64,000 nt of DNA from Betaproteobacteria bacterium (GCA_016716535.1 JADJWD010000005.1:434001-498000), one strand, 5' to 3'; shown: positions 36,039 through 44,225, counted from the stretch's first letter. Made by a program: numbers and translations. The notes: a model not told the origin generated them from the letters alone.

Positions 36039-36082
36039 GTCAGGCGCGCGTCAGGCGCGCGTCAAGCGCGCATCGAGCTCGC
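36039..36082. repeat. 11-bp tandem repeat in nirS upstream region
   Basis: GTCAGGCGCGC occurs twice, then GTCAAGCGCGC, then a degenerate ATCGAGCTCGC. The 370-bp space between nirS and the receiver gene (35799-36168) otherwise holds only the FNR-like box; no gene is visible in it. Confidence 0.6.
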
Positions 36083-36168
36083 GTGCGGCAGCGAGCCCGC
36101 ACAGGCGCTGCGCGGGCCCACGAAACCCGCCTTGTGGACGGGGCGCGCGCACCGGGCGCCGAGGCCGC

Positions 36169-36627
36169 TCAGCCGGTGCGGCCGCGCCCTTGCCGCGCTT
36201 CCTCGCGTGCGCGGTCGGCCTGTGCGCCTTGCAGCGCGCGCGGCAGTTCGGCGTGCACGCGTTCGGCCGTCAGCGGCTTGTGCCAGTAGGCGTGCGCGCC
36301 GAGCGACATCGCCTTCACGACCTCGATCGAGAACGAGTCGGCCGTCAGCAGGATGACGCGAAAGCGCCGCTGCGTGATCGGCTCGTTGAGCGCGCGCACG
36401 ACCTCGAGGCCGCCGATGTCGGGCAGGTTCATGTCCAGCAGCACGAGGTCGGGCTGCTGCGTCGTCGCCTGATGCACGCCGTCGCGCCCGGTGGCCGCCT
36501 TCAGCAACGTCACGCCGGGCAGGCCCGCGACGAGCGCCTCGACCAGCTCCATGTTGACCGGGTGGTCCTCGATGCACAGGATCGTGCCTCGGGCTTCGGG
36601 GGCCGCTGTCGCGGCGGGTGTCGGCAT
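36169..36627 (-). CDS. Single-domain response regulator
   Basis: 152 residues from ATG 36627 (MPTPAATAAP), containing only a receiver domain. The acidic pocket (CIEDHP), phospho-acceptor Asp in LVLLDMNLPDIGG, Thr in ILLTAD and Lys in YWHKPL are all present. There is no output domain; the C-terminus is a charged tail (REEARQGRGRTG). CheY-like proteins of this kind usually act as receivers for hybrid histidine kinases. No kinase is next to it. It lies between nirS and the Dnr regulator. Confidence 0.88.
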   Translation of the reverse strand: MPTPAATAAPEARGTILCIEDHPVNMELVEALVAGLPGVTLLKAATGRDGVHQATTQQPDLVLLDMNLPDIGGLEVVRALNEPITQRRFRVILLTADSFSIEVVKAMSLGAHAYWHKPLTAERVHAELPRALQGAQADRAREEARQGRGRTG

Positions 36628-36638
36628 GGGGCGGCTCT

Positions 36639-36688
36639 CCTGCGGCCGGGCGCACGCCAATTCGTGCGCGCCGGGCGAGCCGCAGGAT
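36639..36688. other. Large imperfect stem-loop between receiver and dnr genes
   Basis: TCCTGCGG (near 36639) pairs with CCGCAGGA (to 36688), and inside it GGCGCACG pairs with most of CGTGCGCGCC. It lies between the dnr stop and the receiver start on the minus strand. No T-run is present; possible transcript boundary. Confidence 0.35.
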
Positions 36689-36780
36689 GCACGTGTTCGG
36701 CGCCGTGCCGCGCCTAGCCCCTGCGGGCGTCGTGGGTGTGCCCAGGGGCGGCTCCGCAGCGCCGTGGCGCCGCGGCGCGC

Positions 36781-37488
36781 TCACTGCATCTTGTGCTGCG
36801 CGAGCCGGGCGGCGTCGAGGATGTGGATGTCGCGCCGGTCGACGCGGATGAGCCCCGCCGACTCCAGCTCGTGCAGCACGCGCGAGAAGTACTCCGGCGT
36901 CAGCGACAGGCGGCTGGCGATCGTCGCCTTGCTCACCGGCAGCGAGACGGTGAACACCTCGCCGCTGGCGCAGTCTTCGGTGGCCTGCTCGCGCAGCAGG
37001 TAGCCGATGACACGCTGCGCGCCGCTGTGCAGCGCGTAGGCCTCGACGTCGTGCACCAGGCCGTGCAGCCGGCGCGAGATGCCCGCCAGCATGCGCAGCG
37101 CGAAGCGCGGGTCGCGCTCGATCTCGTCGATGACGACCTGCTTGCCGATCGACATCAGCAGCCCGTCGGACAGCGCCTGCGCGTTCAGGATGTACGGCCG
37201 GTCGGTGAACATCAGCGCCTCGGCGAAGCTCTGGCCGGGCGAGATGATCTCGATCACCTTCTCCTGCCCGGTGGGCGACAGCACGAACAGCTTCACCTGG
37301 CCCGTGACGCACAGGTGGAAGTGCTCGCACGGCTCGCCGAAGCGGAAGACCATGTCGCCGCGCGTCAGGCGCTTGAGCTGGCAGCCCTGCTCGATGCGCC
37401 ACAGCTCGTCGGCGTTCATCTCCTGGAACAGCGGCACCACCGACAGGAAACGCGCGATGTTGAAACCGGGGCGGGTGCGGGCGTCCAT
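36781..37488 (-). CDS. dnr: CRP/FNR-family regulator of Dnr/NnrR type
   Basis: 235 residues from ATG 37488 (MDARTRPGFN). An N-terminal cyclic-nucleotide-like sensor domain (residues 15-135) is followed by a winged helix with recognition segment TPEYFSRVLHEL (about residue 200). The E..SR residues equal those with which FNR reads TTGAT. The N-terminal Cys cluster of FNR/Anr is missing, which fits a heme-dependent NO sensor of the Dnr group. Expected to activate nir, nos and perhaps nar through the boxes seen in this window. Confidence 0.88.
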   Translation of the reverse strand: MDARTRPGFNIARFLSVVPLFQEMNADELWRIEQGCQLKRLTRGDMVFRFGEPCEHFHLCVTGQVKLFVLSPTGQEKVIEIISPGQSFAEALMFTDRPYILNAQALSDGLLMSIGKQVVIDEIERDPRFALRMLAGISRRLHGLVHDVEAYALHSGAQRVIGYLLREQATEDCASGEVFTVSLPVSKATIASRLSLTPEYFSRVLHELESAGLIRVDRRDIHILDAARLAQHKMQ

Positions 37489-37529
37489 GGAGTGGGCAGC
37501 AGCGACGGGCCGGGCGTGCACTGTAGCGC

Positions 37530-37973
37530 TCAGTGCAGCACGAGCAGCGGCAGGCTGCTGCCGGCGAGCACGGCCTTCGTTTGCGAGCCGAACAGGAACT
37601 CGCCGAAGGCGCCGCGCCCGTGCGTGACCATGACGATCATGTCGCAGCCCTGCGCCTCGGCCGCGGCGATGATGGCGCGGTCGACGCGCGGCACCTGCGC
37701 ATGCCGGCCGGTGAAGGGCACGCCGGCGCGCTTGGCCTCGGCTTCGAAGCGGGCCAGCACCTCCTTGGCGTGCGCGGCGGTCATCGCGTCGTGCTCGGCG
37801 GCCTCCTGGCGCATCGCCGAGAGCTGGCGGCCGGGCGTCGGCAGCGGCGACAGCGGTTCGGCGACGAAGCCGGTGATCGCCGCGCCGAGCTGCTGCGCCA
37901 GTTCGACGCTGGCCTGGATGGCGCGGTCGGTGAGGTCGCTGCCGTCGACGGGAACGAGGAGGTGCTTGAACAT
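37530..37973 (-). CDS. Universal stress protein UspA family
   Basis: 147 residues from ATG 37973 (MFKHLLVPVDGSDLTDRA). The C-terminal ATP-binding motif THGRGAFGEFLFGSQTKAVL (G-2x-G-9x-G-S type) is present. Usp proteins are commonly part of Anr/Dnr regulons in denitrifiers. It lies upstream of dnr, 41 bp away, with a TTGCG-type box about 115 bp in front. Confidence 0.92.
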   Translation of the reverse strand: MFKHLLVPVDGSDLTDRAIQASVELAQQLGAAITGFVAEPLSPLPTPGRQLSAMRQEAAEHDAMTAAHAKEVLARFEAEAKRAGVPFTGRHAQVPRVDRAIIAAAEAQGCDMIVMVTHGRGAFGEFLFGSQTKAVLAGSSLPLLVLH

Positions 37974-38081
37974 GGGCGGGAGTCCCTGGCAAAGGGAAGG
38001 GGAGAAACACGCGGCACCGGCGGCCCGACGGCGCCGCTCGTTGCAGGGGCCGCAATCTAGGGACGGGCGGCGGGGCTGTCT

Positions 38082-38095
38082 TTGCGCTGACGCAA
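38082..38095. promoter_or_regulatory. CRP/FNR-family box of TTGCG type upstream of usp
   Basis: TTGCGCTGACGCAA, extended to a 16-bp dyad by T/A at each end. Same form as the nosZ box at 31892. Centred about 115 bp upstream of the usp start and about 135 bp upstream of the DUF2946 gene on the other strand. Confidence 0.65.
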
Positions 38096-38175
38096 AGGGC
38101 GGCGAACGCCGGTAAGCGGCGGCCAACGCGCCGTCGATGCGGCCGCCGGCGCGGCCGCTTTGCCCCGCGGCGGCA

Positions 38176-38189
38176 TTGATTCGCGTCAA
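38176..38189. promoter_or_regulatory. FNR/Dnr-like box upstream of DUF2946 gene
   Basis: TTGATTCGCGTCAA has one perfect TTGAT half-site and a GTCAA half that differs by one base. Its centre is 41.5 bp before the A of the DUF2946 ATG, the activating distance normally measured to a transcription start. Confidence 0.65.
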
Positions 38190-38223
38190 GGCGGGCGCGC
38201 CGGCTGGCCGCGAACATGCAACG

Positions 38224-38637
38224 ATGCACTTGTTCGGGCGCACGCACCGCAAGACGGCCGCCTGGCTGGCGTTGCTGGCCATGCTGGCCGCGGCGCTGTT
38301 CCCGGCGGTGTCGCATGCGCTCGCCGCGGCACGCGGCGAGGCGTGGAGCCCCGTGTGCACGGCGCAAGGCGTGCGCTGGGTGAGCGACACCGCCACAACC
38401 GGCGACGAAACCGGCGGCGAAACCGGCGATGAGGCCCCCGCCCCCGCCGCCCGCGCCTTCGAACACTGCCCCTTCTGCACGCAGGCCGGCCACACGCCGG
38501 CGCTGCCGCGCGCGTCGATCGACGCGCCGCTGCCGACAGCCAGCGCCTCGCCGCTGCCGCCGTTGGCCCTGCAGGCGCCGCGAACACTGTTCGCCTGGCG
38601 CAGTGCGCAGCCTCGCGCACCTCCTGCCCTCGACTGA
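38224..38637 (+). CDS. DUF2946 family protein
   Basis: 137 residues from ATG 38224. An N-terminal hydrophobic segment (WLALLAMLAAALFPAVSHAL) is followed by a loop with the family motif HCPFCTQAGHTPALP. DUF2946 proteins are often found next to copper-related receptors and chaperones; here PCu(A)C and SCO genes follow, so a copper link is likely. The region TTGDETGGETGDEA is a short repeat-like insert. An FNR/Dnr-like box ends 34 bp upstream. The same frame continues after the stop as a second open stretch. Confidence 0.8.
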   Translation: MHLFGRTHRKTAAWLALLAMLAAALFPAVSHALAAARGEAWSPVCTAQGVRWVSDTATTGDETGGETGDEAPAPAARAFEHCPFCTQAGHTPALPRASIDAPLPTASASPLPPLALQAPRTLFAWRSAQPRAPPALD

Positions 38638-38838
38638 GCTGCGCGCGAGGCGGGCGTCGCCGAAGCCGGCGCCGTCGAGCGCGGCACCGCCGCCGTGCTC
38701 TACGACTGGGGCCGGCAGTGGCAGTTCGCGCTCGAAGCCGGCCGCGAACGCTTTGCCGGCGGCCGCGTCGCGCACGTCGCGCTGCGCGCGATCTGGCGCC
38801 AGCCCGGCTGGCTGGCAGGTGGCTGGCAGCGGCAGTGA
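38638..38838 (+). pseudogene. Possible gene remnant following DUF2946
   Basis: After the DUF2946 stop the same frame stays open for 66 codons. The reading (VLYDWGRQWQFALEAG, then HVALRAIWRQPGWLAGGW) has non-random aromatic content and looks like the C-terminal end of a membrane or barrel protein, with no start codon of its own. I do not recognise it. The rest of the 324-bp space up to the PCu(A)C gene holds a short direct repeat CACCGAGGA (38842 and 38861 region) and nothing else that I can name. Confidence 0.3.
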
Positions 38839-38961
38839 CTCACCGAGGACCTTGATTTCCACCGAGGATCGTTGACCTTGCGCACGACCGTCTCGCCCGC
38901 GATCCACGAGCATTCGCCACCGGCCGTGCCTGACCCCACGCAACAGGAGAGAGAAAGAGCC

Positions 38962-39468
38962 ATGAAACCGACCCTTCGCCGCATCACCTTCGCTGCTGCC
39001 CTTGTGGCCGGCCTTGCGGCCGCCGGCGCGCAGGCGCAAACCACCGTCAAGGAGCCGTGGGTGCGCGGCACCGTCGCGCAGCAGAAGGCCACCGGCATGT
39101 TCGCGCAGATCACCTCGGCCAGCGGCGGCAAGCTCGTCTCGGCGAGTTCGGCCGTGGCCGGCGTCGTCGAGATCCACGAGATGAAGATGGACGGCGGCGT
39201 GATGAAGATGCGCGCCATGCCCGCCGGGCTCGAGCTGCCCGCCGGCAAGACCGTCGAGTTGAAGCCCGGCGGCTACCACGTGATGCTGCTGGACCTGAAG
39301 CAGCAGTTGAAGGAAGGCGAGACGGTGGCGCTGACGCTCGTCGTGCAGGGCAAGGACGGCAAGAGCGAGACGATCGAGGTGAAGGCGCCGGTGCGGCCGT
39401 TGGCGGCGCCGGGGATGTCGACCATGCCGGCGGCGATGCCCGCCTCGGCCGCCGCGCACAAGCACTGA
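38962..39468 (+). CDS. pcuC: PCu(A)C periplasmic copper chaperone
   Basis: 168 residues from ATG 38962 (MKPTLRRITF), signal peptide ending near AQAQT. The copper site of the family, H(M)X10MX21HXM, is visible as EIHEMKMDGGVMKMR with the later GYHVMLLDLK. A Met/His-rich tail (MSTMPAAMPASAAAHKH) may bind extra copper. PCu(A)C proteins pass Cu(I) to SCO and CuA or CuB centres. It is followed 4 bp later by a SCO gene. A GGAGAGAGA ribosome site precedes the ATG. Confidence 0.94.
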   Translation: MKPTLRRITFAAALVAGLAAAGAQAQTTVKEPWVRGTVAQQKATGMFAQITSASGGKLVSASSAVAGVVEIHEMKMDGGVMKMRAMPAGLELPAGKTVELKPGGYHVMLLDLKQQLKEGETVALTLVVQGKDGKSETIEVKAPVRPLAAPGMSTMPAAMPASAAAHKH

Positions 39469-39472
39469 GCCG

Positions 39473-40081
39473 ATGGCGCAACGACTTCTGCCAAGCGGCC
39501 GGCGCGGCGCGCTGTGGGCGCTGTCCGCGTTGTCGCTGGCGGCGCTGACGCAAGGCTGCTCGCGCCGCGCCGCGCCGGCCTTCACCGCGCTGGACATCAC
39601 CGGCGTCGACTACGGGCGCGACTTCCGGCTGCTCGACGCCGAAGGCCGCACGCGCACGATCGCCGACTATCGCGGCAAGGTGGTGCTCGTCTTCTTCGGC
39701 TTCACGCAGTGTCCCGACGTGTGCCCGACGGCGCTGGTGCGCGCCGCCGAGGTGATGCGGCTGCTCGGCCCGCAGGCCGAGCGGCTGCAGGTGATCTTCG
39801 TGACGATCGACCCCGAGCGCGACACGGCAGCGCTGCTGCGCGAGTACCCGCGCGCCTTCCACCCGAGCTTCGTCGGCCTGTACGGCGACGCCGCCACCAC
39901 CGAAGCGACGGCGCGCGACTTCAAGGTCTTCTACAACAAGGTGCCCACCGGCGGCAGCTACACGATGGACCACTCGACCATCAGCTACGCCTTCGACCCG
40001 GCAGGGAAGCTGCGGCTGGCGGTGAAGCACTCGCAGGATGCGAAGTCGCTGGCTGACGACGTGCGGCGGCTGATGGGGTGA
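39473..40081 (+). CDS. SCO1/SenC copper chaperone, lipoprotein
   Basis: 202 residues. A lipobox (LTQGC, Cys about 29) indicates membrane anchoring. The SCO motif CPDVC (FTQCPDVCPTALV) and distal His (YTMDHSTISY) are present. Coupled to the PCu(A)C gene, a standard pair for CuA assembly in terminal oxidases and N2O reductase. Distinct from the soluble SCO at 16.0 kb. Confidence 0.94.
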   Translation: MAQRLLPSGRRGALWALSALSLAALTQGCSRRAAPAFTALDITGVDYGRDFRLLDAEGRTRTIADYRGKVVLVFFGFTQCPDVCPTALVRAAEVMRLLGPQAERLQVIFVTIDPERDTAALLREYPRAFHPSFVGLYGDAATTEATARDFKVFYNKVPTGGSYTMDHSTISYAFDPAGKLRLAVKHSQDAKSLADDVRRLMG

Positions 40082-40133
40082 GCGCGTGGCGGGGCGCCGA
40101 CCGCGCGTGGTGCACTTCGCGGCTGGACGGCGC

Positions 40134-40604
40134 CTAGTCGATGCGGTAGCCGGCGTCGCGCAGCCGGCGCACGAGTTCGGCGCGCGTACCAGGGATGTCG
40201 GCCATGCGCGTCGAGCGCAGCCGCGCCACCTCTTCGGCCGTGTACGGCGCCGCTTGCGGCGGCAGACTCGGCTGTGCGATGCCGGCGAGCAGCCAGTTCA
40301 TCAGCGCCGCGACGTCGGCGTCGGCCAGCGGCGTATACGACACGCCGGGAACGCGCACGATGAACTCGCGGCCACCGCTGACGCGCAGGAAGTGGCCGAG
40401 CACGCCGCGCATGTCGGGCACACCCTTGGCGGGCCGGCCGGCGCCGTCGCCGCCGTGGCAGCCCGAGCAGTAGCGGGCATAGTTCAGCGCCGGCGTGTGG
40501 CCGTTCGGCGCCAGCCGGCGCGTGTCGCGTTCGGCCGCCTCGACCGCGATCGGGGTGAGTGCGGCCAGCGCGACCAGCGCCACGGCCGCCCGCAGCGCGT
40601 TCAT
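40134..40604 (-). CDS. Small periplasmic cytochrome c of amine dehydrogenase cluster
   Basis: 156 residues; ATG 40604 overlaps the mauA stop. Signal peptide ending near VEAAE, one heme motif CSGCHGGDGAG and a Met-containing segment (VPDMRG). Class I cytochrome c; likely electron acceptor in the chain from the amine dehydrogenase. A small cytochrome c gene after the light-chain gene is also known from aralkylamine dehydrogenase clusters (from memory). Confidence 0.87.
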   Translation of the reverse strand: MNALRAAVALVALAALTPIAVEAAERDTRRLAPNGHTPALNYARYCSGCHGGDGAGRPAKGVPDMRGVLGHFLRVSGGREFIVRVPGVSYTPLADADVAALMNWLLAGIAQPSLPPQAAPYTAEEVARLRSTRMADIPGTRAELVRRLRDAGYRID

Positions 40605-41158
40605 GCCACCGCCACCACCACCGACAACGTGCAGTGATAGACCGAGCTGTCGCTGGCCATGCACCAGTTGATGTCGTTGTGCACGCCCAGCCGGTAGCCC
40701 GGCCGGTCGCCGTGGTTCGTGTTGCAGAAGCAGCGGTTGCAGCTCACGCGGCCGCAGCAGTCGTAGTAGTTGACGAGGTACTGCTTCTTGTCGGCCGGGT
40801 TGAAGCAGGTGCCAAGCCACGACGCCTTCGAGATCTCGGTCCCCGGCGGGCACGCGGTGGCGCTGCCGCCGCAACACGAGCACAGGAAGCCGTCGACCGA
40901 GCAGTAGCGCCAGTAGTCGCAGTCGGTGTCGACCGGCGTGCGCTTCCTTGCTGCGCCGCCGGCGGCGCCCCCGCCGCCGCCACCACCGGCGGCATGCGCG
41001 TGCTGCGTGCGATCGAACGGCAGCACCGGCAGCGTGAACGCGCCGGCGACGAGCATGCGGCCGACGCCGGCCAGCACGCTGCGGCGCGAGCTGCGCTGCG
41101 CGAGCGTGCGCGCGCGGCGCTCGGCCATGCCATCGAGCCAGTCGAACAACGGCTTCAT
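40601..41158 (-). CDS. mauA: Methylamine/aralkylamine dehydrogenase light chain (TTQ subunit)
   Basis: 185 residues. A Tat-like signal (SRRSVLAGVGR) and a Gly-rich linker precede the mature domain. Fourteen Cys fit the disulfide-rich fold (CDYWRYC, FLCSCCGG, YDCCG, CNRCFC). The two Trp that form tryptophan tryptophylquinone are visible in ASWLGTC and NDINWCM. By eye the motifs are closer to methylamine than to aralkylamine dehydrogenase. The enzyme oxidises a primary amine to aldehyde plus ammonia in the periplasm. mauG, needed for TTQ formation, is not in the window. Confidence 0.93.
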   Translation of the reverse strand: MKPLFDWLDGMAERRARTLAQRSSRRSVLAGVGRMLVAGAFTLPVLPFDRTQHAHAAGGGGGGGAAGGAARKRTPVDTDCDYWRYCSVDGFLCSCCGGSATACPPGTEISKASWLGTCFNPADKKQYLVNYYDCCGRVSCNRCFCNTNHGDRPGYRLGVHNDINWCMASDSSVYHCTLSVVVAVA

Positions 41159-41772
41159 GCGCGCTCCTTGGCCAGTTCCGGCCGGACGATGGGCTCGAGA
41201 TACTCCTGCACCGACGCCACGCCCAGTTCGCGCGCGGCGAACAGGCTCTCGAGCTGCTCGCGGGAATTGACGAGGCCCTTGGCGCGCACGCGCCCGATCT
41301 CGTCGATCAGCACGGCGTACGGCAGCTTCGAGACACGAAAGCGCATGCCGAGTTCGGCCGACAGCACGTACGGCCAGTCTTCGAGCCTGGCGCGGCGGCG
41401 CCACGCCTCGTGCTCGGCCGGCTCGCCGTCGGAGGCGAGCACGACGTCGAGCCAGGCGCGCTCGGCGGCGCGCATCGAGGCGACGATCGGCAGCAGCTTC
41501 TTGCACACCGGGCACGTCGGCGCGACGAAGAACACGAGCGTCGCACGCGGCTTCGCGCCGCCCAGCGCCAGCGTGCCGCCGCCCAGCAGCGGCAGCGCGA
41601 GCTCGGGCGCGGCCTCGCCGACCTTCGGGCCGCTGTCCATCATCAGCGCGCCCATCGGCGCGATGCGCTCGTGCAGGATGCCGACCTGGCGCGCCAGCGC
41701 GATCAGCGCCACCAGCAGCACCAGCACGGTCAGCCACAGCAGCGCGTTGGACACGATCAGCGCTTCGTTCAT
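41155..41772 (-). CDS. mauD: MauD thioredoxin-like disulfide protein
   Basis: 205 residues from ATG 41772. An N-terminal membrane helix (LLWLTVLVLLVALIALARQV) anchors a thioredoxin-like domain with CPVC (APTCPVCKKLLP). MauD is required to form the many disulfides of the light chain. It overlaps mauA and mauE by 4 bp on either side. Confidence 0.94.
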   Translation of the reverse strand: MNEALIVSNALLWLTVLVLLVALIALARQVGILHERIAPMGALMMDSGPKVGEAAPELALPLLGGGTLALGGAKPRATLVFFVAPTCPVCKKLLPIVASMRAAERAWLDVVLASDGEPAEHEAWRRRARLEDWPYVLSAELGMRFRVSKLPYAVLIDEIGRVRAKGLVNSREQLESLFAARELGVASVQEYLEPIVRPELAKERA

Positions 41773-42332
41773 CCGGGTCTCCTCCCATCCCGCAGACGCG
41801 GCTCGTGCGCCAGCAGCGTGTTGACGAGCGTCCACGCGCCGAGCACGAACAGCACCGTGCCGGCGATCGACAGCGCGTCGACGGCGTGCAGCGCGCGCGG
41901 CGCCGGCGGCAAGGCCGCGGCGAGCGCCAGCACGATCAGCACGCCGTTGCGCGCGACGAGGCCGGCGCCGAGCGGCACGTCGGGCATGCTGCCCGTGCCG
42001 CCGCCGCAGCCGCAATCGACGCCGCCGCGCCCGCGCACCAGCGCCGCCAGCACCGCGAGCGTGACGGCGCCGACGAGCGCGGCCGCGGCCAGCGCACCGG
42101 CGCCGCGCGTGGCCAGCGGCAGCAGCAGCACGCCGCAGGCGGCCTCGGCGCACGGCAGCACGACGGCCACCGCCGCCGCGCCGCGCTCGGGCAGCAGGCC
42201 GTAGTTCTCGACCGCGGCGCGGAACAGCGCCAGGTCGCGCAGCTTGGCCCACGCGCCCAGCAGCAGCAAGGCGGCCAGCGCTGCGGCGAGGCCGTGGCCC
42301 GCCGCCGGGTCGATGGAAGGCAACAGGTCCAT
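41769..42332 (-). CDS. mauE: MauE membrane protein
   Basis: 187 residues with four to five membrane helices. The family feature is a Cys-rich loop (GGVDCGCGGG) plus PCAEAACG in a helix. MauE is thought to provide redox equivalents for MauD during folding of the light chain. It starts 18 bp after mauB ends. Confidence 0.9.
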   Translation of the reverse strand: MDLLPSIDPAAGHGLAAALAALLLLGAWAKLRDLALFRAAVENYGLLPERGAAAVAVVLPCAEAACGVLLLPLATRGAGALAAAALVGAVTLAVLAALVRGRGGVDCGCGGGTGSMPDVPLGAGLVARNGVLIVLALAAALPPAPRALHAVDALSIAGTVLFVLGAWTLVNTLLAHEPRLRDGRRPG

Positions 42333-42350
42333 CGTCAGCGCACCCTCGTG

Positions 42351-43532
42351 TCAGCGCGGCACCAGGTACACCGGCGTTTCGCCCACCGGCTCGGAGCGCA
42401 GCGCCGGCTTCATCGCCAGCCGGGCGTCGCGGAAGTCGTAGCGCGAAATGCGGTTGTCGGCCGCCGACAGCACGTACAGCGCCGTGCCCGCGCCGCTGCC
42501 CGAGGCGGCGGCGGGGGCCGGGCCGAAGCTCATCGACAGCGCGGCCTGGCCGGGAACACGCGCCACGCGCTGGCGCTTGGCGATGTCGACGACCCACAGC
42601 TCCTTGGCCGGATTCTTGTGGCTGCCTTCGCCGCCCTGGTCGTGCATCGCCAGCACGAGGCGCGTGCCGCTCGGGTCGAGCGCGAAGAGCTGGAAGCCGC
42701 CCGGGCGCCAGTTCGCCTTCGCTGCCGCGGCGTCGACCACCGGCCACGGCGCGCCGTCGGGCTCGAGCGCCTGCGCGCCGGTGCGCAGGCGGTGCACGAG
42801 GCCGCGGAACGACACGAACAGGAAGCCGTCGCCGGCGGGCTCGAAGTGCATGAACACCGGGTCGGCGTCGGGATCGAAGAACGCCGCGCCGGCGACTGTG
42901 CCGGCGATGCGGCCGGCGTCATCGAGCGTGTAGGTGGTCGTCGTGCCGTCGCCGCAGACGGTGGAGAAGCGGCGTGCGTCCTTGGGCCACGGCAGGATGC
43001 CCCAGCAGCCCGGCGTCTCGACCTCGGCGACGTTGCGGCGCGCGACGAGGTCGACGATGCTGACCGACGTGGCAGGCGTCGAGTTCTGCACGAACAGGAA
43101 GCGGTCGTCGGCGCTGACCGCGGTCAGCGCCCGGATCTGCAGCCCCTGCACGCGCTTGGGCGGGATCTCGATCTCGTGATCGAAGCCGAGGTCGGCGGCG
43201 CGATAGACCTCGACCACGTCGCTGCGCGTGCCGCGCGCGAGCCGGCTGTGGTACGTGGTGGCGACGTACAGCCGCTGGCCGTCGCGCGACAGTTGCAGCA
43301 GCCCGGCATAGCCGGCACCGAGCAGTCCGAGGTAGCGCATGCGCTCGGCGCCGAGCACGTGCACGCGGCCGTCGACGAGGTGGCCCATCGCCGGGTCGCC
43401 GAGGTACAGGCGCGGGCCTGGCGGCAGCACGGCGTGCGTCGACACCTCGGGCAGGCGCGCCGCATCGATGCGCTCGGCCGGCGCCGACGAGGCGGCCAGC
43501 GCGAACGCGAATCCCAGCAACAACGTCTTCAT
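42351..43532 (-). CDS. mauB: Methylamine/aralkylamine dehydrogenase heavy chain
   Basis: 393 residues from ATG 43532 (MKTLLLGFAF), signal peptide ending near APAER. Seven-bladed propeller of the MADH heavy chain family (motifs LYLGDPAMGHLVDGRVHVL, ELWVVDIAKRQRVARV). It binds two light chains and shapes the substrate channel, so it decides amine preference, which cannot be read here. Second gene after marR, 17 bp downstream. Confidence 0.9.
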   Translation of the reverse strand: MKTLLLGFAFALAASSAPAERIDAARLPEVSTHAVLPPGPRLYLGDPAMGHLVDGRVHVLGAERMRYLGLLGAGYAGLLQLSRDGQRLYVATTYHSRLARGTRSDVVEVYRAADLGFDHEIEIPPKRVQGLQIRALTAVSADDRFLFVQNSTPATSVSIVDLVARRNVAEVETPGCWGILPWPKDARRFSTVCGDGTTTTYTLDDAGRIAGTVAGAAFFDPDADPVFMHFEPAGDGFLFVSFRGLVHRLRTGAQALEPDGAPWPVVDAAAAKANWRPGGFQLFALDPSGTRLVLAMHDQGGEGSHKNPAKELWVVDIAKRQRVARVPGQAALSMSFGPAPAAASGSGAGTALYVLSAADNRISRYDFRDARLAMKPALRSEPVGETPVYLVPR

Positions 43533-43549
43533 CGGCGGCGCTCCATCGT

Positions 43550-44086
43550 TCACTCCTCGCGGCTGCGCACCATCAGCTTGTCGAGGATCACGTCGAGCTG
43601 GCGGTGCTCGTCCTCGGTCAGCGCCTCGAGGTACCAGGCTTCGCGCGCCGCTGCCTCGGGCAGGATCTGCGCGCACATGCGGGCCCCGGCATCGGTCATC
43701 GCCAGCAGCAGCCGGCGCCCGTCGTCGGGGTCGATCGCGGTGTCGATCATGCGCAGGTCAACCAGACGGCGCTGGGCGCGCGAGACGCGCGCCTTGTCCA
43801 TGCTGGTGCGCTCGACGACCTGGTGGAATGGCTGGCGGCCGTAGGCGTACAGCGCCATCAGGATGCGCCATTCGGGCACCTGCAGGTCGAAGCGCGACTC
43901 GAACAGGTGTGCGATCGACTGCGAGACGCGGTTGGCGACCACCGCCAGCTTGTAGGGGATGAAGTCCTCGAGCCGGCCGATCGGACCGAGTGTCGAGCGC
44001 TTGACCGTGACGCGGCGCGGCGCGGCCTTCGGGGCGGCCGCGCGGGCGCGGCGGGGTGAGACAGAGGGCCGCAGGCGGGTAGGCAT
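43550..44086 (-). CDS. MarR-family transcriptional regulator of the amine regulon
   Basis: 178 residues from ATG 44086 (MPTRLRPSVS). A basic N-terminal arm of 30 residues precedes the winged helix (VPEWRILMALYAYG, MDKARVSRAQRRLVD, DPDDGRRLLLAMTDAG). First gene of the mau operon and divergent from the aldehyde dehydrogenase operon. Two copies of an 18-bp motif lie in the 179-bp intergenic space, and a third lies at 52.2 kb, so it probably controls three operons. Confidence 0.9.
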   Translation of the reverse strand: MPTRLRPSVSPRRARAAAPKAAPRRVTVKRSTLGPIGRLEDFIPYKLAVVANRVSQSIAHLFESRFDLQVPEWRILMALYAYGRQPFHQVVERTSMDKARVSRAQRRLVDLRMIDTAIDPDDGRRLLLAMTDAGARMCAQILPEAAAREAWYLEALTEDEHRQLDVILDKLMVRSREE

Positions 44087-44142
44087 CGCAGAGGCGGGCA
44101 GGGCGGGCGCGGGCGCCGGGCGGCGGCCGCGCGTCATTCGAT

Positions 44143-44160
44143 TCGTTGACAGTAAAACAA
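44143..44160. promoter_or_regulatory. Putative MarR operator, copy 1
   Basis: TCGTTGACAGTAAAACAA, 57 bp upstream of the marR start. It matches copy 2 (44226) and copy 3 (52218) at 14 to 15 of 18 positions. Centred on an imperfect dyad TCA-TGA in the stronger copies. Confidence 0.6.
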
Positions 44161-44225
44161 ATCCGGCGCACCGTCGCCACCGGGTTGACCCTGTGCGCGG
44201 CGGACGCGAATCGTGCCATAAACGG

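Noticed and set aside
37517..37537. TGCACTG/CAGTGCA stem between dnr and usp as a terminator
   Set aside because: It overlaps the usp stop codon, is short and has no T-run.
38842..38880. Direct repeat CACCGAGGA in front of the PCu(A)C gene as a possible operator
   Set aside because: Only two short copies with uneven spacing and no dyad; could be chance.
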